A stretch of 64,000 nucleotides of DNA from Urechis unicinctus (lineage: Eukaryota > Annelida > Polychaeta > Xenopneusta > Urechidae), in assembly GCA_034190875.2 (NCBI GenBank), contig CM067350.1, forward strand, positions 24,418,368 to 24,482,367, read 5' to 3'. The position numbers and the translations under genes were made by a program. Every line of letters begins with the position of its first letter. The first letter of the stretch is position 1. A model generated the notes under the pieces. That model saw only the letters and a list, made by a program, of their open reading frames with translations, did not search any database and was not told the DNA's origin. Below are positions 42,301 through 57,200 of the stretch, piece after piece.

Positions 42301-45300
42301 TGACCCTACACTAAGCCAGCCTCGACTGTCATAAATTATCTGTCAAATTTACCTTCATTCCACTTATCACATGATTCAGATGACCTGTCAATGGACTCAT
42401 AAAGTCATCAGAATACCTGTCCACTACTTATAACATCAAACATCAATCATGAGATAGACAGGTGTTAGTGGCAGTATCAATTCCATTATCATCAACAAAG
42501 CCTCTGGCGTGAACTTGGCAAAGCCATCCTTCACCCCCCATCCAACCAATGAAGCAATTATTCAAAATGGATCCTGTTAGATTCATTATTCATATTGTTT
42601 AACAGCTTGTAGATAATCGATTGATTGGGTTATACTAATGTTTGCTTTGGTATATGATATGGCAGAATGAAGTAGGAGTCATCATTTGTTGTAATAAAAT
42701 AGTGTAGACAAAGTATCCGCTATGATGGCAATTGACTATGTAGTAGTCATAACGGTGCACGATTGTCGCTCAATACAGAACCACAAAATAGTCACTGATT
42801 TTGACAGTTACCCAGTTTTGTTGGTTAAGGTTGTTGTTAAATATCTGTGTAACTTACCAGCAACATTTGAGTTGCCAAAATATGGATTGCCAGTACATTG
42901 GGTAAGTGTTCAGTTTGACTGTAACTGTCATGTTTCTTTGCCAACTATTGAAGTGTGTGTGTGTTATATTGATCATGAAGCAAAGTGCAACTGCTTATCG
43001 CTCAATAATAATGTTCAATAATTTCACCATTATTAGTCCATTACAGCAAAGAAGACTCAATTGACCGTGAATGTTGAATTTGGTGTAATTAGCTGTCATG
43101 ATATAGTAGCTCATTTTGGTGATATAGCTCATTTCTGCCTATTGGTTCATTATGATGCTCTTGTTCCTTTCAGAGATGGACTGCACCTACAATGACCGTA
43201 AAGGTACGGCTTACATGGGGCTCGTCACAGTGACAGAACAAGGAGACAGCTGTGCCAGCTGGAGCCAGCAGAGGGCCTACTCTGCTGATGGCTTTCCTGA
43301 AAAAAACATCACCTTGGCTGGGAGTTATTGCCGTAACCCCTCCCCTCACGACCAGCGACCCTGGTGCTACTACACGCTAGCCGGGTCCTCTCGTCGTCAG
43401 TGGGGTGACTGTCAGTTGCGCCAGTGTGGTAAGTCATGCCTAGTCCATTTTGACTTGCTCCCATTTGAATTTGAGCTTCAACAACAAGCGTGTGTGTCAG
43501 AGACTGTGAATGCTGTATCTTCCCCTCTGTTGACCATTTTATAATATGGTACATCATCATCATCATCATCATCGTCATCATCACAATGGTCATAATTTGT
43601 TACCAATCCCATATACATGAGATTGAATGCCCTTTGACTTCTGAGACTAGAACCAAAGTGCTGAGATAAAAGAACCATAAAGGCTCTTCTTAATAAGATA
43701 CCTCTTGCATAGAGTGTGTTCAGCATTAGCGACTTGTGGAGGATACTGAGAGTGATAAGTGTTATCAGTGGAGTGGCTCTGTGTGGTGTGTTGGTGGCAG
43801 CCGTGTGGCTGAAGTAGCAGCGAGATGATTAGAGATGAAGGAAGGTTAGTGGAGTGTCATTGCTCAGGTGATAAATGAGGGAGGTGATTAGCGGGGGTTG
43901 CTGTGAATTGTATCAGTGGCGTGTTGGGGCTGGATAGTGTGTATGTATGGTGGTTGGGGCAATATATCTCATTTCACAATCATAGACCCACCCACCCCTC
44001 TTCTCTTTCTCTCACTCTTTTATCTATGACATTTGTCAATAGATCGTTGAGAACATGGTGGCAGGAGCTTTGCAGGTTGTGTCATTTCAGTTACAGCTCG
44101 TTGAAGCGATGCACTTGCAGGATTAACATCAGGTGGACCACTATGTTTGTGATATACTTCTTGTGTGGATCTAGCCTGGTGACAGGTTCTCTGAGTCAGA
44201 ACTTTAGTTCTGACAAACTTGGCACTGACCAGCCTTACATTACCAAGCCTTATACCGACCAGCCTTATACCAACCAGTCTACTACTGACCAGCATTATAC
44301 AAATAAGGCTCTTACTGACCAGCCTTATACCAACCAGTCTACTACTGACCAGCCTCATACAAATAAGGCTCTTACAGACCAGCCTTATACCAACCAGTCT
44401 ACTACTGACCAGCATTATACTAATAAGGCTCTAACTGACCAGCCTCATACAAATAAGGCTCTTACAGACCAGCCTTTTACAAATAAGGGTGTTACTGACC
44501 AGCCTTATACAAACAAGGCTCTTACTGACCAGCATTATACTAATAAGGCTCTAACTGACCAGCCTTATACCAACCAGTCTAATACTGACCAGCCTTATAT
44601 AAATAAGGCTCTTACTGACCAGCATTATACTAATAAGGCTCTAACTGACCAGCCTTATACCAACCAGTCTAATACTGACCAGCCTTATATAAATAAGGCT
44701 CTTACTGACCAGTCTTATACCAACAAGTCTAATACTGGCCAGCCTTATATAAATAAGGCTCTTACTGACCAGCCTTATAGTTATACCAACAAGTCTAATA
44801 CTGGCCAGCCTTATATAAATAAGGCTCTTACTGACTGGCCTGATACTGACAAGTCTTATACCGACAGGCCTAATGCAGACAAGCCTTATTCCGATGAACC
44901 TTACACTGACAACTGGTCATCTGAGTTGCCCACTGACCAATTGAACATTGATGTGTCAGAGTGCCTGCTGGGACGTTATGGAGTGAACTGTGAGGGAGAA
45001 TGTCACTGTCTGGACCGTGAGGAGCAGTGTGAGGAGGTCACAGGCAGCTGTCCTGTGTCCGGTTGTCATCCGCGCTGGACCGGCGACAACTGTCAAGGTG
45101 AGTTTCGGCATTTTATAGGCTAATTTATTGGGCTATAGGTGCTATGCCTTGTCTATATGCTAGTAGGTACTAAGTGCCAGGCATTTACTCTTGGCCTTAC
45201 ATAGGACTCAGCATTGTATGTGTGTGCGTGTTTGTATTTGTCTGTCTCGTGAGTGTGTTTACTTGCGTGCCAGTATATTAGGTCATATAAGTGAGTGAAA

Positions 45301-46568
45301 GCATGTGATTGCTGGTGTGCCCGACCTTCGACTCACCTTTGCAATAACTGATAATTAATCCACATGAAGCAATCCATATGGCCAAATGATTCTCATGTGG
45401 CAGCTTGAAGAAGTAATATCATCAATATACCACATAAGTTGACAAGTGAGCTTGTCTCGTTTTGGCTATATCTATGCTTCATGCATCACAACAACTATCG
45501 CTATCTCTCAAGTGATCGTTATTGAAACACTATCTTAAGACCTGCATGCTCAACTTGTGCTGGTTGGTTTTTATGTAACACGCAACACAATTCCTCATTT
45601 TTGACATCCTTTGCCCTTTACAAAACGACCCTCTGCTGTTGGTTATTATTTACCATGGAGCATTCAGGGGTAACTCCTTTATTACACTATGAATGTACCA
45701 ACCCCATTTCCAGTTTCATCTACTATACCAGTAAACTGTTCCCCTGTTAATTTCCTGTGTTACTCCAGTTATGGCATGGTGTGTCATTTGTCCTTGACCT
45801 TTCAGAATGCGTTCAGGGAAGGTTTGGCACCTTCTGTGAGAACGTCTGTCATTGCCATGATGACCAGCTGTGCGATGCTACAACTGGCCAGTGTCCAGAT
45901 GGCTGTGCTAGTTCATGGCAGGGACCTGACTGTCAGCAAGGTGACTAGAGTCTTTAACCTCATCACGCCAGAAGGATCTTAAAATGTTTTATAGAAGAAT
46001 ATATATATATATATCTGGCTAAGAGTGATAATGGAGGAATTTTATGTTGAGGGAAGTGCAACTCCATCTGTCTATTGCGATGCTTTTTATGTTGCGTTGA
46101 TAGTTTGTCTGCCCTGGAAACCTTGTAATACTTCTGCAGTACCGCCCTGCATTGATGTCCAACCAATGACAGGGATGAACAGGCTGTCAAGCCTTAAAAT
46201 GACCCTCCTTCAATATATAAAGGCTATATCTTAGAGGGGCGTTTTAAGTTCCTGTGGAGTAGCAGGGGCTATCATTTACTTTTAGGGTATTGCCATCTTA
46301 AGGATGCAATGCCAAGAAGTTTTCCACACAAAGTGTGTTGTCGTGAGCCCTCTTAGCAAATCTAAAAGCGCTTTGTTTGCAAACTAACATGGGTGTTTTA
46401 ATATTTGGGCAAAATTCAATGACAGCTTGTGCAAGGATTTCAGATCAGTGAAGCTGGACCTCCGTTTTATCTGACCCTCTTCATGTTGACAGTATGTTAG
46501 TTTGATGGCAGGGACACCTATCATGTAATTTTGTATTATAAATCATACAAATATCAAAGATGGGATGT

Positions 46569-46663
<95 letters not shown>

Positions 46664-48232
46664 ATATATGTCGACTCAGCACTTAAGTGCCAGACTAAGG
46701 GAACCAAGTGCCTGTGGTCGAGGCATCAGTACGCTACCCAGCTATCATTTTATGGTATTCTTGGGCGGTCAACAGAATGTCAGGACGGTCAGTTTGGTCG
46801 AGGATGCAGCCAGGAGTGTAACTGTCTTGACGAGGAGGAGGTGTGTGACAAATCAACCGGACACTGTACATCAGGATGTCTCAAGGGATTTGCTGGAGAA
46901 GACTGCTCTATAGGTGCGTGTACTGATTCTCTCTTAATGTTATGTTTTGTGTATGTGAATTGTTATTGAATTGAACCTGATTCTGCAATATGTGCATAGC
47001 AAGATCTGTGTCTGCAGTGTAAATATCATAAGTCAACATCTGACTGTGGCCGAAGAGGTCATTGTATTACATGACAATGACTAATCTTTATTCTGTCATT
47101 TTATGTTTCCACTGTTTGCCAACATTGTTTGAATGAACCAACTGGGATGTTGGGTTTTTTGGGGGGTAAAGTTAGATTTTCATATAAATGTTATACATAC
47201 TAGCAAATACAACTAATCAGAGTTAACAAACATTTTTTGTTGCTATCATACAACCATGCCATTGATATATGCCTTTCTTATGAATTTTGCCATCTTAATG
47301 GGACCTAAGATGAGGATCAGAGGTATACAAGACTGCTATAACAATCTGCAGAATGTGGTCTGCAAGTGCTGAAATCATTTTCGAAAATGTTGTAAAATAG
47401 AAGTGGTAATCTCGAATTAATGTATCTTCAGAAGTATCAACAGTAGCTATTTGGAACATTTATACAATTGCATCTGTATAATCTAGGTCCACCCATGCTC
47501 CAAGTCATGGGTAAATACCTATCGACCACTGGTGTAAAATCGTCTATAGGCAGTTAACCAATGTTCTAAACTGCATTTTCCGATTCATCAAAACCATGTA
47601 ATGTCCCACCACTATCCTTGTCTTTGTAAACACCCTGCGTGTTCATGTTAACATATACAGGGTACACCATGTCACCCACGAAGTTAACTGCGCACCTCAG
47701 TTATGATCTATTTATATCAATTGGAATAACTTTCCAATCACAGACCATCTAGAAGCTATTTTTTTAGCCACATCATGGCCTCTAAACATAAACAAACGCA
47801 CATGTGATCAACCCACCTGGCAAAACGACTTGAGTCGCGATCAGCAGTTGGGACCTTAATGGAACAGCGCCACAATTGTGTTATTGTCATCATTTCAATA
47901 TTGTTTTCATTAGATGAATTCCATGTTAGATGGCTAATTGGTCCATTCCTAAGTAACACACAATTCCTATGTATCTTTTCTACCATCACCGCATACACAT
48001 CTGCTAATGACATCCTCCTGATCTGTTCCTTGTTCCTCTCTCAGAGGTGCCCACCATGACAACTGCACCTGTCCTGGACACCCGTGACCAGGCGTGGGTC
48101 AGCATCCACTGGCAAGCTTGGCAAAAACCCCCGGACATTGGAGATGGTCCGGTGACAGCCTATCTCGTGTATTTCAGACCCAGACAGCCTGATCAAGAGG
48201 TTAGTTAATCAATTTCAAAGGGGCACACATAC

Positions 48233-48265
<33 letters not shown>

Positions 48266-51200
48266 CCACCACCCATCATTCTCATCACTTCCAAGTTCCC
48301 ACATCGCCTTTCCCCCATGTCTTGTAATGTCTTATCTCTCTTGAAACACCTACTCTTTGCTGACCAGGAGTTTGGGTGGAACACCCAACACGTGCCCCAT
48401 GGTGAGACGACTGCTCGTATTGAGGACCTGTCACGTGGCCAGATGTACCACATCAGAGTTCTGCCGGTACACGAGACGGGCATCGTGGGGTTCGCATCCC
48501 CAGCCCTCAACACCTCCACCTGTGGAAGTGAGTGGTGCTTCCCATGTCGGTTTGGGGGTTCGTGATGCAAGTTTTAATGCTTTACCTTTGTATCCTTAGT
48601 CAGCTATGACATTGAGTGAAATATGTCAATAATTGATATTTTTGACATAAAGTGAGTCATGACACCATGGACTGGTCTATGTTGTGTAGTGAGCATTGAC
48701 ACAAAGTGAGATATGTCATTTAGTAAGCAGTGACACAAAATGAGCCATGTGATGTAATAAGAGATTACACAAAATAAGTTGAGTCATTTAGTAAGTGTCA
48801 CAACTTGAGTTATATCATTTAGCAAGCAGTGACACAACGTGTGATATGTCATTTAGTAAGCAGTGACACAAACTGTGATATGTCATTTAGTAAGCAGTGA
48901 GCGCCTTTGAGTAAACTTTGAACCTAATGTAACTATGTTACCATGTGATTGCCACCCCACTGTGTACCAGACCCGCTCTCTGGTCCCGATGATGTGCATG
49001 TGGTGGAGGTGCCCTGGTCTCAACTGCCCCAGGGGCCCTCCTCCTCTGCCACCACGTCTGACAGCACTCCTGAATCCTGTCTCAGCTTCACCTGGAAGGT
49101 AACATCTCCCTCCAAATCTCCTGTTTTCAGCATTATGGATGTGAACCATTCCCTGGTTTATATGCATTGTTCTCTGCACTCCACAGCTTCCTAGCAAGGT
49201 GGTGTGGGGCTGTGACAGCATCGTCAGGTACAGGGTGTACAAGTTAGACAGGGGCAAGACTTTACTGAGTGAAACCACTGACCTCAACTTCTCACTGTGC
49301 AACCCCAGTCCCTACAGGAACATGACTCTGGGTGTCAGTATGGTGAACAATGTAGGGCTGGAGAGTGAGATCCACACCGACAGCTTCATTGGAAGTTAGT
49401 ACCTATTTTTCGTACTTGATGATTGTTTTGGTGGGGGTGGGGGAGGTTATGTTATATCTTGGTGGCAGTAAGAGGTTGTTTACAGTGTTGCATTATCGGC
49501 AGTTAGTATTGTTAAATTTGTTGAGAAATTTTTGCTTAATTGGCGGTGGGATCCTGGTTGTTGTAGATGAGTATTTGTTGCTTTATTGGCATTGAATACT
49601 TGGTATTTGTGGTAGAGTTCTTAATGCCTTATTGGCAGTGAGTACCAGTTGCTTTATTGGCTGTGAGTACTTCATAGTTGGAGTTGAGTACTAGTTGCTT
49701 TATTGGCTTTGAGTACTTGGTAGTTGGGGTTGAGTACTAGTTGCTTTATTGGCTTTGAGTACTTGTAGTTGGGGTTGAGTACTAGTTGCTTTATTGGCTT
49801 TGAGTACTTGTAGTTGGGGTTGAGTACTAGTTGCTTTATTGGCTGTGAATAATTGGTAATTGGGGTCAAGTACTTGATGCTTTATTTGCAGTGGGTATGT
49901 AGGTTTTTTTGTGGGTTGTATACCTGTTGGCACTGAATACTTGTGAAATCAGTTAGCTCGAAATCAGTCTGCTCTGAGCATTTGCCATATTGCCAGTGGG
50001 TCCTCAAATCACTCTTTAATCACCATTAGTCTACTTTTTAAGGATGTGTTCTTCCAGAAGTTATATTTCTCCAATTGACACTTCACATATACAATAACCT
50101 ACAACCACAACCACCTCTCACACTGGAATGTTCAATCTTTCACTGACAGGATCTGGCACTGTACACTCACTCAAAGCATCGCTAGTATCAGCCACCTCTC
50201 TCCGCATCTCATGGGAGCACCCCATCCAGCCTAACGGAGATATACTCGTCTACATCCTGCGCTACAAGGCCCTCAGAATCAGCAACTGTCCAGTGAGTTT
50301 TGAGACCATTCTGTACATGCCACTATCACTGGTTACTATTTGAAGTGTCAGTATTTGTTTGGTTGTCAGTCAGTATTTTTGTGGTTGTAAATATCTGTGG
50401 TTGTGGGTCTTATGATTGGTAGCATGGTATGTCTGTAGTAGTTACACATTCATTCATTCATTCATTCATTCATTCATTCATTCATTCATTGACAGACAGA
50501 CAGAGAGACCAATTTATTTATTTGCCAGAATACAAATATGCATAGTAAATTAACAGTGTCGTGGGTTTGCATTATTCCTGTGATTGCAACTCATGGGGTT
50601 GTGGAATGTCAGTAATTCTGTGATTCTATTTCAATATTGCTGTGATAGTAACCCAGTAAATGACCTTCTCTTTGGTTATATCTTCAGTTATATGGAGGTC
50701 AGCTCTTATTGAATAAAGCATGATAAGAAACATTGAATTTAATATTCAGCCGGAGGAAAGTGAGCAATGGAGTCCCCGTATAGACATCAACTCGTCTCAT
50801 ACCTGGACGGAGATCACAGATCTAGAACCATACTCCTCCTACCAGGTCAAGATCTGGGCTGAGACAATGGCTGGCAAGGGAGATACGGCGTCAGTGAGGG
50901 CCAGGACACAAGCCGCAGGTACTTGGGTCTTGTCCATTCTCCATTATCATTCTCTCTTGCTGTTAAACTTTGACCCCAGTAGACTGGGTCCTCAAAACTA
51001 GTATGGCCAACAGGTTTGTGTCGAGTTGTATCTTAACTAGTTCCATATTTATAAATGGGAGATTTGCAATAAAAAAAAATGAAGACAAATGTTCTAGTGT
51101 AAATAACTGTTAGTTTTCTTAAGCTGTATGATAGATTATTTGTGTGATTGAGACTTACTTGCCCAGCAATTATGATGAAGTTGAATCTGTGGTTATTTGA

Positions 51201-54200
51201 GTGGCAGACTTACTTACCCTGCAGTGATGCTGTGTGGATAATGATGTCTTTAATCATTGTGTCCATTCACCATAATCATTAACGCTCTATCATCATATTG
51301 ATCACCCTTCACCATCTTCATGCTACCTTACAGGTTGATAGAGGCATTCAATCATTATTGTCATCATTATTATTTTAACCTTTGCAATGTAAATAACAAT
51401 TGCTTTACCTTATAGCCCCCTCGGCCGAGATACAGAACTTCAAGGTGAGCAGTATTCAAGCGGACCAAGCCTTCTTCTCCTGGGACCCCATCCCCTGCTC
51501 CTCCCAAAACGGCGAGTACGCTGGCTACCAATTCCGCCTCCGTAACATCAACAGGGATATGATGGAACAGGGAAACTCTGTGGGCAACTTCACGGAGATG
51601 TGGCTCTCTGAGCTCGTGCCCCACACCCGCTATGAAATCAGCCTGTCGTTCGCCAACAACCGCTACGGTGGTCCTACTTCCAAAGTGACCTTCACCACCT
51701 TAGAGAGCACCCCATCGGGGGTCAAAGGCATTTTGTGTACAGAAAGCAGCAGCGAGCATGTGACGGTCGTGTGGGAGCCACCGGGCTCACCCAATGGTGT
51801 CGTGACACGGTATGATGTCAAGTTCTATACATCGTCGTCTGAAGAAGTGACCGTGGTGGAGTTGCCACCTACCCCGCCTCTCACCTACACCCTACGCAAC
51901 CTGACAGCAGAGACCACATACTTTATCAGGGTGAGTTCTCATCAAACCACACACGTATCAATAACCAACACATCATGGCTTCAGAGGAATTTATCGCCTT
52001 CTTACCGTTCCTCTTATACAGAAAAATATACGAAGCCCAAACCCATAAATACTAGTAGGTGCCTCTTCTAGTAAGACATCCTCCACATAGGACCAGAGCC
52101 TGTCTTCAGTGTTGTTGGCAGGATGTCGCGCCCATCACTCTGTTAGAATATTAGCTTTTTAAAGTGGTTGTGTTTTCTGCATGATACTCTTTAAACATTA
52201 ACCTTTGAATGAATGTAGTCAATTGTATTTTCTCAACCAGCGGTTGTGATCCAACTTGTTTGTACTCTAGTTGAGGGCTTACACCAAGATGGGAGGAGGG
52301 CCCTGGTCAGAACCGGTGGTCAGCGTTACTGATGTCGACTGTGAGTGTCTGCTGGGAATTACAAGAGAGATTTTCCAAAATTCCATGCCATCATCATTGT
52401 TGTTGTCCTAGCTTTCTTCGTTGTTGTTGCCATGATCATTGTTGTCTTAATCATCATTGCTGTTGTCAACTTGTCTGTTCTGCCAACAGTGCCCTCGCAG
52501 CCGCTTGGCTTCACAAACACATCGCGCTCATCCACTACCATCACATTCTCATGGCATCCTCCCAATCAGATCAAGGGCATCCTCGTCGACTACAAGGTGA
52601 ATGCTCTGACATGATTGCTCATTGGTGTTGTTCACTTTCAACCCTGGGCTTAGTATATAGCCTTGTCTCTTTGTGTCCTCTAGGTGTCATGCTATGCCAG
52701 TGTAGGCCTTGCCATCACTAACCCAGTCAACAAGGATGGACCTCCGACAGTCACCAGCATCCTCATCGATGGACTCAAGCCAGGGACCAAATACACATGT
52801 GATGTACAGGCCCGTACAGAGAAAGGGTACGGCCCGGGATTGATGAAGGTCTTCTGGACGAAGCCTGAACGTAAGTGAACAGGGTGGTGTACCCATGGCG
52901 GCCACTCCAGTCAAACAATGCCTATCACCTGAGCACATATCTGCTATAGCATCCTTAGTCCCTCTCTATTTCGCAACAAACTATCTATTCAGATCTAGCC
53001 CGACCCTGTATCTTTCGTTAATGGCATGGACCCCATAGATTGGGTTATGTCAAGGTGTCTCTGTTTTTAAAAAAGATCCCTGTATACAAGTACTTCATTG
53101 TCTTACCACCTGTATGTTACAGTCTGGGTGAAGCCTTCTGTTCCACTCCTGGTGGAGACCAAACTGCCCGCGGACAATACTGTTGAGGTGATCATTGAGC
53201 CAGTACAGCTCGACATGGAGGTGGAGGAACAGTGAGTGACCAGGAGATGTGCTGCGGCATAGTTGCTTCTCTTTAACACACTGTATCTATGCTGTCATCT
53301 TAAATGTGCAGAATGCCTGCAGTATTTCATTTCATCATCTATTACAACTTGGTTTTTAAGTTGTGCTCTTGAGCAGAGCTTATCGTATACATATGATCCT
53401 GTGTCCCGTAAACTTTGTGTGGCACTTTTTGTTATCAAGCAAGCTACCTTGCCTGTTTCTTGCAAACAAAAAAATCAGCCCCACATGACCTTTGACACGA
53501 GTCATTAGAGAAACATGTGAAAAATCTCGTCCTCTGTGATGGCAGTGGGGAATTATATTCAGCAAATCTTATCGTATACTTTCACTCTGCCATCAGTCTG
53601 CATGTCCTCTTCATCCAGCCATCAGTCCGTCCATACACTTTTCTGGTCAAGTTTTCTTGTAAAGCAAGCTAGTTGCCCCGAATAAGACTTCTTGTTTGAA
53701 TGGTTCTTTATAATGAAAGTTGCATTCTCCATTTAAACCTAATGTGTTTTCATGATTCAATCTTGTCATAACTTGTGCTTGAAAAAAATCATCTCAAAAG
53801 CAGCATAGCTTCAAGGTCTGTTGGCCTCTTGTTCATCAGGAAATTGACTTTAACACACCTTGACAGTTTAAATATGGGAAAAACTTCAATGCATTATCTA
53901 CCAGCGTCTATTAACGATTACTATTCAGGAACTTGAAGCCTTTGTTTCATTCAACATCTGTCATTGCTTAATTGAATGGATTTAATTGAAGTATGGGAAG
54001 TATATCATTTCTTGCTTTACGTAACTCTTAACGGTTTTCCCATCAGGAAAGAAGCTAACACCATCCATCCATTCATTCCATGTCCTCATTAATCTACTTT
54101 GTCTGTGTGCATCAGGAAACATACTTTAACCCATCTCACCATGTCTGTCCCTCCTTAAACCCATCACACCTGTGTATCAGGAAAAGACTGTCCCTCCTTT

Positions 54201-57200
54201 AACCCATCGTACCTGTGTATCACTACATGTCTGCCTCGCCTTTAGCCCAACGTGCCTGTGTATCACTACGTGTCTGTCTCGCCTTTAACCCAACGTGCCT
54301 GTGTATCATTACATGTCTGTCTCGCCTTTAGCCCAACGTGCCTGTGTATCACTACATGTCTGTCTTGCCTTTTAACCCAACGTGCCTGTGTATCACTACA
54401 TGTCTGTCTCGCCTTTAGCCCAACGTGCCTGTGTATCACTACATGTCTGTCTTGCCTTTTAACCCAACGTGCCTGTGTATCACTACATGTCTGTCTCGCC
54501 TTTAGCCCATCACATCTCTGTATCAGGACATGTCTGTCTTGCCTTTAACCCACCGTGCCTGTGTATAACTACATGTATGTCTCGCCTTTAACCCACTGTG
54601 CCTGTGTATCACTACATGTCTGTCTTGCCTTTAACCCAACGTGCCTGTGTATCACTACATGTCTGTCTCGCCTTTAGCCCATCACATCTCTGTATCAGGA
54701 CATGTCTGTCTTGCCTTTAGCCCATCGTGCCTGCGTATCACTACATGTCTGTCTCTCATTTAACCCACTGTGCCTGTGTATCACTGCATGTCCGTCTCGC
54801 CTTTAACCCACTGTGCCTGTGTATCACTACATGTCTGTTTCGCCTTTAACCCACCATGCCTGTGTATCACTACATGTATGTCTCGCCTTTAACCCACCGT
54901 GCCTGTTTACAGGATGTACCAGGTTGTGGTGGAGCATCTAAAAGTGAGTCTCTACGGGGGACGTCAGCGACGTGCAGCCCCCTCCCCCTGCAACCTCTCC
55001 ATCGATCAGTTACAAGACTATGAAACAGCCAAGATACTGAGCTACAACTGCTACATCACCGCTCAATTTCCAGACATCACAGAGGCCACACACTTCCAGG
55101 TGGCTTTCATTTTTGTCACGAAAGCTCTATAGTTTCTGGTATTCGCCCCAACTTTGAGGGCACCATATAAATTAGTTGTGTTTGTGTGGCAGTAAACCCA
55201 AATATACTTACCTTCCAGATGGATTTCTTAAGAGAACAACATAAGTACTGATTATCCTTGTTTGGAAGGTTACCATCTTGCATTCATTGCATCCAGCAAG
55301 TGTTGGCCTTTCTTCTGGTGTTTTTTAATAGGAACAGAATAATTGGATATAAATGTTTACTGTGTCGAGAGATGAATAATGATGCTCTTTGCTTTTGAGA
55401 ACTGAAAGACAGTAATGGGGAATGATATCTGAGCTTCTTAAATTCCACTTGTCCTCAAATTTATTCACAGTATCCTATAATTTTTATTCACAACTATAAA
55501 ATTCCATGTTTTAGCATTCACCAATTCCAAACTTGAATATAAGTTGTTGGCATTGTGTTACTCACCCTGTTGATTTTGACAAGGTAAGTAAAGGGTTTTA
55601 ACAGGACACTAGCACTTGTTGATTTTGGAGGACATCATATCCAAATCATTCATTTACTTTTCTTTTTCTTCCCAATACCACTTTGTTATTGAAGCCAATG
55701 TTAAACCCTAAAATCTCACTCCATTCAATATCACCTCCATTCAATATCACCTCCATGAACTTTTTGAGTGCTTCTTAGTGATTTAATTACCGGAATGACT
55801 TGTATATCGGCAGGTGGGTGATAACAAGACGTACAACGGCTTCTACAACGCTCCGCTCGAAAAGGGGGAGGAGTATCACGTGTGGTATGGCCTGAGGGTG
55901 CGGGTGGATGGGGAGACAGCAGCCAGCTTCTCCAAGACCAAAGTCTCCGTTTTCTGTAAGTCACCTAACCTAGTTTCTGTTGTCTGTAAGTCATCTAAAC
56001 TAGTCTCCGTTGTCTGTAAGTCACCTAACCTAGTTTCTGTTGTCTGTAAGTCATCTAAACTAGTCTCCGTTGTCTGTAAGTCACCTAACCTAGTTTCTGT
56101 TGTCTGTAAGTCATCTAAACTAGTCTCTCTTGTCTGTAAGTCATCTTACCTAGTCTCTCTTGTCTGTAAGTCACCTAACCTAGTCTCTTGTCTGTAAGTC
56201 ATCTAACCTAGTCTCTCTTGTCTGTATGTCACCATTATGTTTTAGTATTGTTATAACGTTCAGCCTTACACACATCCCACATCGACCCATCTTGCTCTTG
56301 TCTATTTTTTTTTATCTTAGGCCAGACCGTTAAGACATTATGATTATACAACTTCCCAATCAGATACTGAATGTATATGGTAGACATATCTAGCCCTTGG
56401 TCATGATGATCACCTATCATAACGCCTTAACTGGCCTAGTTTGTGTTGCTGTGCTGAATCAATCTAAAGCAACAGAACTCTGTTGTTAAAAGTAAATATG
56501 TATGTATATATATTCATTTCAGGGGTGTTGAACACCATTTGCAGCCCTTTTCTTTCTGTGCTACCTGTCCCTTCAAACTCCATTTTATATATCTCCTTAT
56601 TCAGTGGGTCATAGCACACCAAGAGAATATATCGGTAGGCTTCAGACAATAACATCACGGGTCCCAGGCCTCTTATGGCCTATTCATGTCCAGCATTTTT
56701 TCACTGTCTGGATTATAATGTTGAAAATATCTTTAAAACAAATCCACATCCATTTCTTTGACACATGTGTCCATTTCTCTTTGTTGTTTACAGCTGGGTA
56801 TAGAGACGCAGGAAAGTCACAGCAGACGTCCAATGCATCTGTGCTGGCAGGAGCTGGGATTGGTGCTGCCATCGTAATCGTCCTCATCGGAGTGGCTGTT
56901 TACCTGTTTGTCTTCAGGTGAGGTTAAGCTAGTGTGTTCTAGTGGCATAAACAAATTTAGGGAAGTGCAAAGCAAATATCCAGGTTTGATGACCATGAGA
57001 GGTAAGATAAGCAATGATAATCAGGTAAGATAAGCTCTGCACAGGTAAATAATCATCATTTGGATAAGTAAAAATCCTTATGAGGTGTAATGTCCAGGTA
57101 GGAGGCAAAGAATCCATCTAAGGTAACCACATGGGCAAATTCTGAGCTTTTTTGGTGTGGAAACCTTATGAAATTGACTCAGATTGGTAACAGACCATAT

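Noticed and set aside
44142..44185. ATG with a hydrophobic run (MFVIYFLCGSS) before the VNTR as an alternative first exon
   Set aside because: Possible alternative promoter product, but the phase-1 acceptor at 44185 and the upstream kringle exon explain the region better. Left unclaimed.
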